Below, in pieces: positions 14,654 through 14,739 of a stretch of DNA of 14,739 nucleotides. Origin of the DNA: an uncultured Bacteroidota bacterium (GTDB lineage Bacteria > Bacteroidota > Bacteroidia > Chitinophagales > Saprospiraceae); contig CALEYM010000685.1 in assembly GCA_937926185.1 (NCBI GenBank), positions 1-14,739 of the forward strand. The letters are read 5' to 3'. Below the pieces are notes generated by a model. That model was not told the origin of the DNA, made no database searches, and saw nothing but the letters and a program-made list of their open reading frames with translations. Made by a program: the position numbers and the translations under genes. Position 1 is the first letter of the stretch; each line of letters begins with the position of its first letter.

Positions 14654-14739
14654 AGGTTTAGAAGGGTTTAGAAGGGTTTAGAAGGGTTTAGAAAGGTTTA
14701 GAAAGGTTTAGAAAGGTTTAGAAAGGTTTAGAAAGGTTT
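14651..14739 (+). repeat. Telomere-like tandem array (GAAGGGTTTA/GAAAGGTTTA)n
   Basis: The first unit, TGAAGGTTTA (14651-14660), contains the TGA stop of the preceding gene. It is followed by three GAAGGGTTTA units (14661-14690), four GAAAGGTTTA units (14691-14730) and a partial unit that reaches the window end. The period is exactly 10 bp. The unit type changes once, from GGG to AGG, as expected if blocks were amplified locally. The core is the inverse complement of the array at 1-89. The total length is unknown because the window ends inside it. Confidence 0.95.

Noticed and set aside
1..14739. tRNA, rRNA, riboswitch, transposase, integrase or defence genes
   Set aside because: Both strands were read through for cloverleaf-like segments, inverted repeat-bounded elements and signature motifs; nothing supportable was found.

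Overview
The window looks like a piece of a Bacteroidota chromosome, most likely from the Saprospiria (the Haliscomenobacter/Lewinella/Saprospiraceae type). The evidence is a 1681-residue secreted protein with HYR-like repeats, a dockerin-like NGVSTFDLVLINKHILG segment and a type A T9SS sorting tail; start codons preceded by AT-rich leaders without a Shine-Dalgarno motif; and TAnnTTTG promoter -7 elements. Coding sequence is GC-rich, while the leaders are AT-rich.

Layout. (1) 1-89 is a telomere-like minisatellite with TAAACCC cores, followed by about 260 bp without a gene. (2) 352-5397 (+) encodes the giant T9SS-exported surface protein and is followed by two hairpin terminators. (3) 5607-7748 (+) is hypD-hypE, two [NiFe]-hydrogenase maturation genes that build the CN ligands of the active-site iron. 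hypA, B, C and F and the hydrogenase itself are not in the window. (4) 12159-7756 (-) is a same-strand run: an Lrp/AsnC regulator, a secreted protein made of two duplicated NPSFE-type domains, a secreted M1 metallopeptidase and a membrane-anchored SPOR-domain protein. The gaps are only 31-48 bp, but each of the last three genes has its own perfect TAnnTTTG element just upstream. (5) 12295-13590 (+), divergent from the regulator gene, encodes a PLP-dependent Cys/Met-metabolism lyase/synthase that the regulator probably controls. (6) 13591-13822 holds a strand-reversed hairpin terminator and a degenerate repeat block in which TTA recurs about every 10 bp up to the next start codon. (7) 13823-14653 (+) encodes a secreted protein that is probably a beta-propeller. 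(8) 14651-14739 is a second telomere-like 10-bp minisatellite that starts at the stop codon of that gene and runs to the window end.

I see no phage, transposase, CRISPR, toxin-antitoxin or defence genes, and no RNA gene. The most unusual material is non-coding. The terminal GGGTTTA arrays both have their G-rich strand pointing outward, and the TTA-phased block is a diverged array with the same 10-bp period. The simplest explanation is a family of dispersed intergenic minisatellites at which assembly breaks. A linear replicon with telomere-like ends is formally possible but not favoured by the ordinary chromosomal gene content. Of the protein-coding material, the most interesting points are a possible cohesin-like module beside a dockerin-like module in the T9SS protein, the regulator/PLP-enzyme pair with a candidate operator, and the isolated hypDE pair.
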